DNA from: Himantopus leucocephalus
Lineage: Eukaryota > Chordata > Aves > Charadriiformes > Recurvirostridae
Assembly (NCBI GenBank): GCA_003993805.1
Contig: RSEF01000026.1
Location: 3,411,801-3,475,800, forward strand
Direction: 5' to 3'
Length of the DNA stretch: 64,000 bases
Below, one piece after another: positions 38,401-46,784 of the stretch; within the stretch, counting starts at the first letter, position 1, and the number at the start of each line of letters is the position of its first letter. The notes under the pieces are model-generated. The model was not told the origin of the DNA. It worked only from the letters and a program-made list of their open reading frames with translations, and made no database searches. A program made the translations under genes and the position numbers.

Positions 38401-41400
38401 TAAAATCCCACTGGCTTCTCTTCCCTATCCCCAAGGTGCCATCTGTTCCCGTTTTCCCAAATATGTCCTATTTTATAAGCTCAGCACACAGCGAAAGGGA
38501 GGGGAATAGTGGAATGAATTCTTATAATTGTGTGTTCCCATTCCTTGTTATGTTCTGTGATTTGTTGTGTCTCGTTTACATTTAAGATGTTTTGTTTTAT
38601 GGGGTGGGGGACAATTTCTTCAGAAACTAGTGTCACATTTTGTGCTAAATGACATATCTTAAGTCCCACCATCTGGCATTGCCCGTAACATTCTTCCTTT
38701 TCTCCAGCACTTCTCACCTTAGGTTACTAACCATATGCTTGCAGTGAAACAACACACCTCCCTGTTGCTCTAACTTTACCTCCTCGACCAGAAATCGTTA
38801 CTTTAGCCAGCACTCAACATAATAAAAAAACTGGGAAATTAAGCCAGTAACAGACTAAATTTCTTGATCTGCTGTTTAATTATTCTAGAGCAGACTTATC
38901 CCACATATCTTTCTGATGATTTCCTTCTTATTAAAAAAAAAAAAACACCAAACAGTTCTCTCTATTGTGCAGTGAAGGTATTGATATGATAATTACAGTT
39001 TTATGGGAGTGGATATTTTTAACCTTCAGTTAATTTAACAGAATGTAATTTATAAAGGCATTAACAGAAATACATCCTTTTTTAAAGTCTGGACCTGCTA
39101 ATGTCCTACACAGAGCCTGGTCCTTAGTTGATGGGAGTCAGCAGAGCTCCATTGATACCAGTGAAGCTATGTTAATCTGCATCAGCTTGGGATCTGGGCT
39201 TTCTTCTATCATAGATATTGCCTGAGCCATTGAAGTTTGCCATTCTGCCAGTTATGGAAAAATTTGTATAATGAACAGACCTATGTTGGAGCTTCACCAT
39301 CTGCCGGTTTTGGTAGTGTTGTATGTAGTGTTTGTAAGAAGCCTGGGTAATGTCCACTCCAGTTTTTTTTCCCTTTAGTAGGGAAATTGATATTTAGCAA
39401 TAGTAGCATAAGACTCATTTTGTTGTTTTTTCTTTAGGAATGAATCTTCTGACCTATGTGTGAACAGACTTGAGCAAAATTAAATCAGATGGTTTCGCAA
39501 TGACAGTTGTGCCACCCACTGAATTATTATTTGGATGCCAAAATCCTACTGGAGTTAACACTTTCTTGCAGTTATTCATGGGGCTGGTGCTATATATAAA
39601 TGGATCCTTCCCTGTATAATGGATGCCAAGCTTCAGACCTATGGCATAAAGTATTCTGCTGCATTCATATGATTTGAATGGAATCGTGCTGTCAGACCGC
39701 ATGGTGCTGGGGTAGAAATTAAATTGTTTGGACCAGCTCATCCATTTGACATCATCTTTTGGTATATCTCTAGCCCTACATAGATAATGCCTCATGGTCC
39801 TGCTAAAGCAATGAAAAAGAAACGTCTATTACCACCAGCAAATATTGGAAATGATCCTTAACCCCAAACTATGGGGTTCTTTGCTTGCCAATCTCTGAAA
39901 ATAACAACTTGATGCCTTGGGCCAGGAGCTTAGTAGACTTATACTGTGTCCTCCAGTCAAAAATTGTAGCTCTGCTCTTCTAATGTAATAAAAACACATC
40001 ATCAAAACCTGTTGATGGCACAGAGGGTTTCTTTTGTTCAAATATAAATTCTTTTCTTCTTGACCAAGTTAATTACGTTTCATCCAAGTTTTCTGTTTTT
40101 GCTGTGAATGTGCACAGCTGCCAGAAACTCAGTCTTGTTGTTAGAAGTGTTAAACTGGAATGATTTATAATTTTGCTGTCTCACAATGACGCCTAAAATG
40201 CTGGGTGTATTTGTAATCCGGGTATCTTCATGTCTCTTCCCGTTGTCCTCTGTGTTGTTTTGGGGGGATATCTTCAACTTACAGCCCGTTATGTGTACCT
40301 GCTTGTATTGACTTGTTTTGCTTTTGTGACTGAAGGCAAAGAAAGAAACCAGAGTCAGGCAGCATCAGAAGAGCCTTCCGTCAAAGTGACAGCCACGGAC
40401 TAGGTAGTTCAATGGCAGAACCAGCCTCCCCAGGAGCCATAGCCGGTTCCAGACCCTCATCTCAGCCCATTATGAGCCAAAGTCTTCCTAAGGACGTTCC
40501 AGATAAATGCTCCATCAGTGGCCACGGCAGCCTCAATTCTATCAGCCGACACTCGTCTCTGAAGAACAGGATAGACAGCCCACAGATCCGGAAAACTGTG
40601 ACAGCAGGGAGGTCCAAGAGCTTCAACAACCACCGGCCCATGGACCCTGAAGTTATTGCACAGGTAAATAGGAGTGCTTTGCCTTACAGATTTGTTGGGG
40701 AGACTTAAAGGGCGTTGGAGACAGTGAGACGTCTGATTTAATCTCGTATCCCTTCCCTTCTCGCCAAGCAATGTTAACTTACTCCGCAGCTTGAGTCTAG
40801 TCTTTCAGCCTCACTTTGTTAAGTCGCTGAGGCTGCTTTCATGAGTGGAGATAAACAGTCAGGTCTTTAAAAACTTGGCCCTGTTCATTATTCAGAATTT
40901 AGTTTCAACAATAAAAACGTCCATTTCAGAAAGTTACACAGATTCCAAAGCTGTCAGCAAAAAATTAAACAATCATAACTTCAAGACATGAGAAAAGTTA
41001 AAGTATTTAGTGTCAATTTAACGTTCTCCTGTCAGTTTCGCGCACTTGCCTGTGGTTAGACATTGGAAGCATATGCAGTAGTACAGTCAAAATAAAAGCA
41101 GGCTGCTGAGCTGTACAGCGCTCACAGTGGCATCTTTATGTGCTCACAGGGTTCAGCGTGTGATTAGAAACCAACTTTGAACGTAATACTGCTAGTTTCC
41201 ATTAGTTAGTTGTTCAGAGAAGTGCCTCGAAATGAGGGCAGGCCGCCGATGCGTACGCGGCCGTGCTCTGACTTCGCACGGAGTTTGGCTTTTGGGACCG
41301 ACTCCACACGCTGACCAGGCAACAGGGAAACCCTCTGCTCAGATTCCTTCTGTGCAGCTTAAAGGGAAAGCTGTTCTTGGTATTTCTCGTCATCTTTGCT

Positions 41401-43648
41401 AATTTTGGCACGGACTGGTTTATTACAGATTCTTCGTCTCTGTGTGTATTCTCTGTGTCACTATGCGCAGAGGTCTGTCCCCTCCCCGTGTCCCGGACTG
41501 TGAGCTGCCACAGCAGCCACTGCTGGTACCAAAAAGGCAAGTGGTGTCTCTGCATCTGTGCTTTCACAAGTAGAATAGAAAACAATTGAAAGTCAGACTT
41601 AGAGTTGAACAAGTGACAGCTACTAGTGGGGAGAACGATGTAAATATTACAGATTTCCCCTCTTCCATGAAGGATCTTCCCTTTCTCCCGCTCCAAGCTG
41701 TGAGATGTGCCCGCACATGTATGTTTCCTCTACCAACTGCTTTCAGTATGCCATGGATCTATCTAAAGCCAAGGAATGCTTGGTCTCGGATTACAAAGCC
41801 AGCCCTGGGAGACCTGACTTCTCTGCCTGGTTCAGGAGTTTGTAGGTTTCTAAAGAGCTGGGGGAAGATATGTGAACATTCAACATCACTTTTAGTGACA
41901 AAACAGCCAAGTAATAAATAAGGTCCAAATAAAAATCTGATACAAACAATGACAGACAGTTGTATGTTGCTGTTATGAATATCTTTAGCCCATTTATTCC
42001 AGTGGAATTATAATATACAGTTCTTGTTGTCTTCATATTTCATTGTCCTTCCAAGGCTTTGGTTGACATAAATCAGTTTCTTTGTTTTTTCAATTAAGTT
42101 GTAACTGAAGTTGTTCTGTCTCCTCTTCCTGCCAGAACTTTAACTCCATTGTTTTCACTGGAGAAGAGTCTGGGGAGAAAAAGAAAAGGGGGGGCGGGGG
42201 GGGAAAGAAAGTGTGTGTGTGGGGAAGCTGTGTTAAATTAGTGTTTCTCTTTGCCCTGTAGTATCTCTTCAAACACCATCTAATAATTATCATGCATTTT
42301 ACATATTTTCCCTAACTTCGTAAGTACAATCTGCCTGGCCTCAAGATAGACTGGGAGGTGTCAGATTACTGTCTCTGGTTCCTTCCACCATTCCTTCACT
42401 GATTTACCTTCCCCACCCCCTGAAAAACCTCTAAGGAAGCTAAAAAGCTGTAGCCAAGCTGTGAGTCACAGAAAGGCTGAGCTCTTCTGCTCTCCAGTGA
42501 ATTCCGTGCCCTAGCGGGCTCCGCAGCACGGGCTGTAGCAAACATGTAGGTCCTGCTGCGGCTGAGAACAAAAAAAGCCACGTTTTTATCTCAAAGCTCT
42601 CTTTATCTTTATTTGTTAGCAACTGTAATATTTTATAAGAGGAAGGAGAAGTGCCAACTTGAATTTCTGTATACGTTTCTGACATCTTCTGTGTTTTCTA
42701 AAACATTAAAATTTTGAGTCCCGTGTAAAACCTTTCTGGGAAGGGAAGGCTACTCGGAGAGCAGGAAAACCAATGGGGCAGCAAGAGCACACAAGGATTT
42801 CAGCATTCGGTGTGTGGCCCATCAGCCAGTGTCAAAATCATCAGTCTTTTCTTCAAGAACTTACGCTCCTCAATCTCATGTGCCAAGTAAAGTACAGGAG
42901 TGGATCCTGATGCTTTGAATCACGTGTTTTTCTGTTCATTGCTGCATTTTGGGATTGTGCTCGTCTCTGAAGTCCAAGCAGCATCAGGACCAGTGAAGGA
43001 CCACATTAAGATTCAGAAAGTGTGAGCAATTATTTTGCTCCCGGTTGATGGAAAATATTACTGCTTATTGGCTTCAGTACGTAGTGCTGTGTAGTTTGGC
43101 GTGGGTTTTGCTTCGACACCTAAAGGTCCTTGACCCGCCAGTTGATTTGAGTGTTGGTGTTTACAGGCTGAAAACAAATACGTCCTTCTCAAAGACTGAC
43201 TTTTATCTCTGTATTTATGTGTCTGGGTTCTGTTATTCACTTGGTTTCTCTTTTGTGTTTGCAGGATATTGAAGCTACTATGAACTCTGCTCTGAACGAG
43301 CTGCGGGAGCTGGAAAGGCAAAGCAGCGTAAAGCACACACCAGATGTTGTCCTCGACACCCTGGAGCCTTTGAAAACGTCGCCGGTGGTGGCCCCCACCT
43401 CTGAACCTTCCAGCCCTCTGCACACTCAGATCCTCAAGGACACTGAACCGGCTTTCCAGCGCAGCGCCAGCACAGCCGGCGACATACCCTGCACCTTCAG
43501 GCCAGTGAAGTCGGTCAAAATGGCCACCCAGGTGAAACCTCCGGCAACTCGGCCGAAGCCTACAGTTTTCCCCAAAACAAACGCCACGAGCCCCGGCGTT
43601 GCCTCCTCTGCATCTCAGCAGCCTACTGACAAGTCCTGTACTGTCTGA
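2187..43648 (+). CDS. SRGAP2: SRGAP2, SLIT-ROBO Rho GTPase-activating protein 2 (5'-truncated by window; 18 coding exons)
   Basis: The spliced exons give one uninterrupted frame of 910 residues plus stop, matching SRGAP2 from about residue 163 to its C-terminus; the first ~162 residues lie upstream of the window. Domains in order: remainder of the F-BAR/F-BARx region (to about 480), RhoGAP domain (about 499-700) with arginine finger R527 in [10 protein letters not shown]3 domain (about 730-787) with AKFDY, DDWWEGR and GLIPHQY, then a Ser/Pro-rich tail ending in KSCTV. In the known family the inverse F-BAR dimer bends membranes into protrusions, the GAP domain acts on Rac1, and the SH3 domain binds proline-rich partners such as ROBO; it works at the neuronal plasma membrane and in spines. 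SRGAP1 and SRGAP3 were considered, but the C-terminal tail and the IKBKE neighbour point to SRGAP2. Predicted full length is 1072 aa, one more than human. No frameshift or premature stop is seen. Confidence 0.97.
2403..3275 (+). other. SRGAP2: SRGAP2 intron 5
   Basis: Non-coding. It contains a 31-nt direct duplication around a single N (2790-2852), reported separately. Nothing else is recognised. Confidence 0.85.
2790..2852 (+). repeat. 31-nt direct duplication separated by one N
   Basis: Bases 2790-2820 and 2822-2852 are the same 31-nt sequence with one difference (T/C), with an N at 2821 between them. This looks like two overlapping contig ends placed side by side rather than a biological repeat. 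Confidence 0.85.
3276..3404 (+). CDS. SRGAP2: SRGAP2 coding exon 6
   Basis: 129 nt, phase 0 to 0, residues about 235-277, from [11 protein letters not shown] to [11 protein letters not shown]. Acceptor TCTTTTAG, donor GTAAGT. It encodes a central F-BAR helix. Confidence 0.96.
5574..5810 (+). repeat. ~119-nt direct duplication flanking a single N
   Basis: Bases 5574-5692 and 5695-5810 are near-identical copies that differ by a few bases and a short indel inside a T/A run, with the N at 5693 between them. The pattern fits unmerged overlapping contig ends. Confidence 0.85.
7153..7212 (+). repeat. Poly-C tract interrupted by a 19-N gap, then poly-T
   Basis: C17 (7153-7169), then Ns at 7170-7188, then C14 (7189-7202), then T10. 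The gap sits inside a homopolymer, so the true tract length is unknown. Confidence 0.9.
8290..8514 (+). CDS. SRGAP2: SRGAP2 coding exon 7
   Basis: 225 nt, phase 0 to 0, residues about 278-352, from [13 protein letters not shown] to FQPHMGDM. Acceptor TTTTTCCAG, donor GTCAGT. F-BAR region; very close to the mammalian sequence. Confidence 0.96.
8515..10216 (+). other. SRGAP2: SRGAP2 intron 7
   Basis: Non-coding, with an A-rich stretch near 9568-9600. No repeat family, RNA gene or exon recognised. Confidence 0.8.
10217..10318 (+). CDS. SRGAP2: SRGAP2 coding exon 8
   Basis: 102 nt, phase 0 to 0, residues about 353-386, from [14 protein letters not shown] to [10 protein letters not shown]. Acceptor CTCTTCCAG, donor GTGAGC. 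Helical, heptad-like part of the extended F-BAR. Confidence 0.95.
10319..11192 (+). other. SRGAP2: SRGAP2 intron 8
   Basis: Non-coding; nothing recognised beyond the splice sites. The acceptor TTGCTGGACAG has a weak pyrimidine tract. Confidence 0.8.
11193..11390 (+). CDS. SRGAP2: SRGAP2 coding exon 9
   Basis: 198 nt, phase 0 to 0, residues about 387-452, from [15 protein letters not shown] to ETEQFYFT, donor GTAAGG. F-BARx region. Residue 452 is where the human-specific truncated duplicates SRGAP2B/C leave the ancestral reading frame (established knowledge). Confidence 0.96.
11391..15789 (+). other. SRGAP2: SRGAP2 intron 9
   Basis: About 4.4 kb of non-coding sequence. It contains a 26-nt duplication around an N (13543-13595), poly-T and poly-A runs near 14027 and 14088, and an AT-rich stretch at about 15000-15300 that might be a conserved element. 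No exon or mobile element recognised. Confidence 0.8.
13543..13595 (+). repeat. 26-nt direct duplication around a single N
   Basis: Bases 13543-13568 and 13570-13595 are the same G-rich sequence with two differences, with N at 13569 between them. Probable contig-overlap artefact. Confidence 0.8.
15790..15874 (+). CDS. SRGAP2: SRGAP2 coding exon 10
   Basis: 85 nt, phase 0 to 1, residues about 453-481, from [15 protein letters not shown] to QKTLGE. Acceptor CCTTTGCAG, donor GTGAGT. End of the F-BARx helices. Confidence 0.95.
15875..18567 (+). other. SRGAP2: SRGAP2 intron 10
   Basis: About 2.7 kb of non-coding sequence, generally AT-rich. Nothing firmly recognised. Confidence 0.8.
18568..18595 (+). 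CDS. SRGAP2: SRGAP2 coding microexon 11 (28 nt)
   Basis: Acceptor TTCGTGACAG, donor GTAGGT. It reads [10 protein letters not shown] across its boundaries (residues about 481-490). It is shorter than the ORF threshold but is required to keep the frame between exons 10 and 12. Human has serine where this bird has alanine after TDC. Confidence 0.92.
18596..20543 (+). other. SRGAP2: SRGAP2 intron 11
   Basis: Non-coding. It holds a short (GT)n followed by TTTA repeats (about 20042-20071) and A/T-rich stretches. No exon or mobile element recognised. Confidence 0.8.
20042..20071 (+). repeat. (GT)n / (TTTA)n microsatellite
   Basis: A run of about eight GT units followed directly by three TTTA-like units, preceded by a G run. 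Confidence 0.8.
20544..20568 (+). CDS. SRGAP2: SRGAP2 coding microexon 12 (25 nt, or 31 nt from an upstream acceptor)
   Basis: From the distal acceptor GCGGCAG the exon reads R-RSSTVRKQ (residues about 490-498), as in the human reference protein. A second AG six bases upstream (CTCTCCAG, exon start 20538) has a better pyrimidine tract and would insert Ser-Gly in frame. Donor GTAATA. The exon lies in the linker between F-BARx and RhoGAP. Confidence 0.9.
20569..22611 (+). other. SRGAP2: SRGAP2 intron 12
   Basis: Non-coding, with a 30-nt tandem duplication (21775-21837). Otherwise nothing recognised. Confidence 0.8.
21775..21837 (+). repeat. 30-nt tandem duplication (2.1 copies)
   Basis: Two perfect copies with a period of 30, beginning AGTAGAGAAATTATTGTCAC, followed by the first bases of a third copy. 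No N separates them. Confidence 0.9.
22612..22672 (+). CDS. SRGAP2: SRGAP2 coding exon 13
   Basis: 61 nt, phase 0 to 1, residues about 499-519, from [13 protein letters not shown] to FISRHG. Acceptor CTCTGTGCAG, donor GTGAGT. Start of the RhoGAP domain. Confidence 0.95.
22673..24626 (+). other. SRGAP2: SRGAP2 intron 13
   Basis: About 2 kb non-coding. AT-rich sequence at about 23080-23480 contains several TAATTA/TTAATTAA-type cores and may be a conserved non-coding element. Single N at 24128 with no duplication beside it. Confidence 0.75.
24627..24704 (+). CDS. SRGAP2: SRGAP2 coding exon 14 (RhoGAP arginine finger)
   Basis: 78 nt, phase 1 to 1, residues about 519-545. It contains GIFRVSGS; the Arg is the catalytic arginine finger, at position 527 by counting, the number used for the human protein. 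Acceptor TTGTCTTACAG, donor GTAAGG. Confidence 0.97.
24705..26650 (+). other. SRGAP2: SRGAP2 intron 14
   Basis: Non-coding. It has short TA-rich repeats near 25778-25793 and an AT-rich segment at about 25950-26050. No exon recognised. Confidence 0.8.
26651..26785 (+). CDS. SRGAP2: SRGAP2 coding exon 15
   Basis: 135 nt, phase 1 to 1, residues about 545-590, from [14 protein letters not shown] to HDLIACV. RhoGAP core including [14 protein letters not shown], the conserved K-YFR-L-PLP-like motif of RhoGAPs. Acceptor TGTCATAAAG, donor GTAAGT. Confidence 0.96.
26786..28136 (+). other. SRGAP2: SRGAP2 intron 15
   Basis: Non-coding; moderately GC-rich toward the 3' end. Overlapping ORFs at 27775-28246 on both strands show no family resemblance. 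Confidence 0.8.
28137..28242 (+). CDS. SRGAP2: SRGAP2 coding exon 16
   Basis: 106 nt, phase 1 to 2, residues about 590-625, from [14 protein letters not shown] to [10 protein letters not shown]. RhoGAP helices; the LPKTTL-(x)-RYLFAFL motif is typical. Acceptor TTCCTTTCAG, donor GTGAGT. Confidence 0.96.
28243..29639 (+). other. SRGAP2: SRGAP2 intron 16
   Basis: Non-coding; a short (GAT)n occurs near 29577-29590. Nothing else recognised. Confidence 0.8.
29640..29864 (+). CDS. SRGAP2: SRGAP2 coding exon 17
   Basis: 225 nt, phase 2 to 2, residues about 625-700, from [12 protein letters not shown] through [12 protein letters not shown] to GGHTEDY. End of the RhoGAP domain; [10 protein letters not shown] is the conserved N-LA-FGP-L motif. 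Acceptor GTCTTTTGCAG, donor GTATGA. The frame stays open far into the intron, but the junction to exon 18 restores the family sequence. Confidence 0.96.
29865..33157 (+). other. SRGAP2: SRGAP2 intron 17, with an internal CpG-dense patch
   Basis: About 3.3 kb. AT-rich flanks surround a CpG-dense block at about 31290-31445 (roughly 20 CpGs by eye). A stretch near 32700-32850 carries clustered TAAT homeodomain-like cores. No exon recognised. Confidence 0.75.
31290..31445. promoter_or_regulatory. Intragenic CpG-dense block (possible small CpG island)
   Basis: About 150 bp with roughly 20 CpG dinucleotides sits inside an otherwise CpG-poor intron. It could mark an alternative promoter or enhancer. 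No TATA box or initiator was convincingly seen. Confidence 0.45.
33158..33237 (+). CDS. SRGAP2: SRGAP2 coding exon 18
   Basis: 80 nt, phase 2 to 1, residues about 700-727, reading [17 protein letters not shown] then TAEHHTSDD. Linker between RhoGAP and SH3. Acceptor TCTGTTATAG, donor GTATGC. Confidence 0.95.
33238..37474 (+). other. SRGAP2: SRGAP2 intron 18
   Basis: About 4.2 kb non-coding with a few GC-richer patches (about 36000-36200 and 36650-36850) and a 24-nt tandem duplication (37210-37257). No exon or known mobile element recognised. Confidence 0.8.
37210..37257 (+). repeat. 24-nt tandem duplication (2 copies)
   Basis: Two perfect copies of a 24-mer beginning TGGAAAACGTGCATGTGTCC, directly adjacent, with no N. 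Confidence 0.9.
37475..37655 (+). CDS. SRGAP2: SRGAP2 coding exon 19 (SH3 domain)
   Basis: 181 nt, phase 1 to 2, residues about 727-787. It encodes nearly the whole SH3 domain: AIAKFDY (ALYDY-type), DDWWEGR with W765 in the ligand groove, and [10 protein letters not shown]. Acceptor TATCTCCTAG, donor GTATGT. Confidence 0.97.
37656..38068 (+). other. SRGAP2: SRGAP2 intron 19
   Basis: 413 bp of non-coding sequence; nothing recognised. Confidence 0.85.
38069..38215 (+). CDS. SRGAP2: SRGAP2 coding exon 20
   Basis: 147 nt, phase 2 to 2, residues about 787-836, from [15 protein letters not shown] to [11 protein letters not shown]. Acceptor CTTCCTAG, donor GTAAGA. First part of the C-terminal tail. 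Confidence 0.95.
38216..40335 (+). other. SRGAP2: SRGAP2 intron 20
   Basis: About 2.1 kb, AT-rich. A segment near 39119-39200 resembles an old amniote interspersed repeat (separate entry). An A run lies at 38933-38944. The 3' acceptor GTGACTGAAG is pyrimidine-poor. No exon recognised; the minus-strand ORF at 39454-39795 has no known relative. Confidence 0.75.
39119..39200. repeat. Possible ancient amniote interspersed repeat
   Basis: The order CCATTGATACCAGTGAAGCT ... ATCAGCTTGGGATCTGGG resembles an old repeat consensus common in reptile and bird genomes, of the type CATTGACTTCAGTGGAGCTA ... CAGCTGAGGATCTGGCC. This is from memory and by eye; no alignment was run. Confidence 0.4.
40336..40663 (+). 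CDS. SRGAP2: SRGAP2 coding exon 21
   Basis: 328 nt, phase 2 to 0, residues about 836-945, from [16 protein letters not shown] through [16 protein letters not shown] to [13 protein letters not shown]. Ser-rich tail with likely phosphorylation and 14-3-3-type sites. One extra Gln (FRQSDSHG) compared with human FRSDSHG accounts for the one-residue length difference. The segment after GLGSS is divergent. Donor GTAAAT. Confidence 0.95.
40664..43264 (+). other. SRGAP2: SRGAP2 intron 21
   Basis: About 2.6 kb. It contains a G-rich run with one C and a (GT)n at about 42188-42222. No exon or mobile element recognised. Confidence 0.8.
43265..43648 (+). CDS. SRGAP2: SRGAP2 terminal coding exon 22
   Basis: 384 nt including the TGA stop, residues about 946-1072, from [16 protein letters not shown] to QPTDKSCTV. 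Proline- and serine-rich tail ([21 protein letters not shown]) that ends in the PDZ-ligand-like SCTV. Acceptor TTTGTGTTTGCAG. Confidence 0.97.
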   Translation, partial: DIEATMNSALNELRELERQSSVKHTPDVVLDTLEPLKTSPVVAPTSEPSSPLHTQILKDTEPAFQRSASTAGDIPCTFRPVKSVKMATQVKPPATRPKPTVFPKTNATSPGVASSASQQPTDKSCTV

Positions 43649-46600
43649 TAAACTTGATGCTGCTCTGTGGATATAACTGTGTTTCAGATGAAGAGACTCT
43701 GTTAAAGACGTGAAAATTCCTATTTAACTAATTTTTTTTGAACTTCTGCTGAAGGTTAGTTGTGAACTGCTGCTTACTGCTGGGAGCGCTTCCTGGGAGT
43801 AAACTAAGTGGTAACAACCTCGTCCCATGTACCCGCATCAGTGATGTTCGTAGGGCAAAACAGTTCATGCCACGCTTAGGAAATCCAGTATCGGGTCACT
43901 GTGAAGCTGAGGAGGAAAACACACAAAAAGTGATGAGTTGGATCTTGGTTTCTAGTTGATGCCTTGTTCAAGTGTTTGGCCACTGAAAGAAATACTTAGT
44001 GGCATCATGTTTTGAATACTGGTGTAGTGACTTATATATTCTGTGTTTCATTTATCACAGGGAAACAATAGGATAGATTTTAGTCTATTGCATGTTTTGG
44101 TGCCACTGGTTACGTGGAGCTTGGACATGCCTGTTTCTTGTGCATTATTATTATTATTACGTCGCCCGCTGGTGCCACGGTGGTTAAGGGTCTGTCTCGA
44201 CTTCCATCACATCCTCTGGTTTTGTTTGTTTGCTCCCCCGTTCCTCCCCCCAGGGCCAAAGCTCTTGGCCGTCCAGCCTCATCGTTTAGTCGACACTTGT
44301 CATGGAAAATAGTTTACTCTGGAACACTCTTAGATTTTGTGGAGTTATACGTAATATGTGTCTGTGCAAATATAAACAAACATGTTCCTGAGGTTTAGGA
44401 GCATAAGAAAGAGCCCAGTTGTTGCTTATGGACAATCTAGCTGTTTTCCCCCTTTGCTCTCCCGTATTTAAAAACAGCTTTATTGTTTTTCAGTGTAATT
44501 TTCAGCCCGTAGGCTATGATGTGGTGTGTGGTCTCGGGAGACTGAATGTAAAAACAAGCTAACTTTTGAAAACTAAGCGTACTCTGATGGGAGTTCATTT
44601 ACTAACGCACACGTTCTTGTTTTGATCATATATCAAGATGGATCCTTACCAAAATCCCAGTTAGAAGCACTGTAAAAACTTCAATCGGAAGTTCTCAAGC
44701 TTTGTATCTTCTCCCTCTTCCTGGTTGCAAACGCTTCGGTCGGTGGCTGTGACCGCTGTGAACTGCTTTAGGGATCTCCGCTCTCATAGAGCGGTGTAAG
44801 AAACACTGCTGGGGACGGTGACGTGACAGCATGCAGCTTCTGGAGTGGCTTCCCTGCGTGTTCGTTGGTAGACCGGCATGCCTCCGTAGGACTCCGCAGA
44901 CATGTGAATGAATTCTTAGTATTTGTATTTATATGGTAGGCAGCAAATGCTTCAGCCGCTAGCAGGCTGCATGAACTCTTTTGTACTCTACTGAGAATTT
45001 TCCACAATGCTAACATTTATTTAATTTATAAAAAAAAAAGAAAAAAAAAGGCGTGTGCCACTTACAACGGTAAAGAAGATCTCGCGGTCCTGCAAGAGAG
45101 GAGACTGGCTGACCCTCAGTTCACCTCGTTCCCAAACTTTTCTGGGATTTAAAAAAAAAGCTGCACATCTTATGTTTTCATCAAATAAATTCAGGCAAGG
45201 ACAAGATAAGAAAAGTCATTTTCCTCTCCTGTTTAGCTGAGTTTCTTTTAAATGTGTGGGTTTCTCACACTTAGCATCCTTGTGACTGCAATGTCGTTTT
45301 AATTGGCGCTTAGTAATTAAAAAAGAAGAAACAAAACTTACATTTCTAAGAACAGTTTCTTCAGTGTACTTTTCTGATTCGTTTAGGATGTTACTCGGAG
45401 AAATGAAAAGGGTTTTACTGTGGCCCTGTCCATCCCCACACGCACACCCCCATCTCTACAGATGTAATATATCCATGTTAATGATGGGTTTTGAAAAGAC
45501 CAACTTTCTCTGTGCCCTAAATTAAGAACATATGAAAACTGGGGAACACCAGAAAGATTTCGCTGAGAACACTCCTGTTCGTTTTTCCCTGGCTGATCTG
45601 TAGCAGCAGTTCCCCTCGGGAAGCACCGCGGTACGTGTGTGACTGTCACTGGACCTTACCCTGTTCCTCTCGCAGGGGAAGATCCCCCAACAGTGCGACC
45701 AGCGACCTTTGCTCTCAGGTTCTGATGGACTTCTACCACCAAGGAATCACTTGTTCTTTTGGGGAAAAATAGAATTAAACTTGTAATTTTTTGCTCAGGC
45801 AGAACTTTCTGGCATTTACTTTAAGTAGGGAATTTTTGGTTTTGTTTTCCTTTTGGTCACGAACGACCGAAGTTAATCTGTGTCAAGAGCAGGATCTCTG
45901 TACGTTTTCTTCGACTCATTTGTAATGCCTTATTTTCTTTATATTTTTATGCCTAGCATTCATGTTTCTAAGAATAAGTGTCCAGCCACGCACAGCACAT
46001 TTGGAGGAGATGCTCTTTTCTATCTTCGAGGACTGAAGTATGAATGGAAATTAAGAGATAAAAAAGACTTCAGGTTACTGTAACAGCAACTGTCTGTATA
46101 CGAATTACTGTGCTTATCTCTAGCATCCACAGCTCTGGGACAATCCTACTGTCAAGGGGAATATGCTTAGCAGGATAACCTGTGTATTGAGCAACAAAAC
46201 TGGAATTTTGGTGTGCACTGTGATTGACACTTACACTTACAGCAAGCAATACGGCAGGCTGAAGGTCGTCCTTCCCCTTCCACGTGCTCTGGGTCTGGCC
46301 AGCCGGCAGAGAATTCACACGCACACACACATGGGAGAATAGAAAACAACAAAAAAAGGAAACTTTTAGCTTGTCTGCTTCACTCGGAACATACAAGGCT
46401 GAGAGAACGTTTGCCACAAGTGTTTTTTGACCGGTCGTTGCAGGATAGGTGGGAAGGAGAAACTGGAAATGTCGGCACCGCTCCCTGCAAAACCAGCGGG
46501 CATCTTGTTGGAGAGACCAACGTAGAGTGGACGAGTGCGACGCAGTGGTTTGCTTGGGGAGGTATCAATGTCACTTCATATCTTCATACTCCGAAGAAAT

Positions 46601-46778
46601 ATTAGCTCTTCCATGGAAATTCTCTTTCATGACTTTTATGTAATGTTTGTGTCAAATATAAAGACAAGAAGTGTTTGATAACTGGAATAACGTATGTCTG
46701 TTTGATAGTGCTTTGTATGAACAAAGGATTCTTGTTCATCACATGTTGGATTGAAATAATCCAAAGCAAAACTTTGAA

Positions 46779-46784
46779 AATAAA
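46779..46784 (+). terminator. SRGAP2: Proximal polyadenylation signal candidate (AATAAA)
   Basis: AATAAA about 3.1 kb after the stop. The downstream GT-rich element is weak, so it may be an alternative, less used site. Confidence 0.35.

Noticed and set aside
39454..39795. 113-codon minus-strand ORF in intron 20
   Set aside because: No recognisable family, no splice or retrogene features; probably chance in non-coding or repeat-derived DNA.
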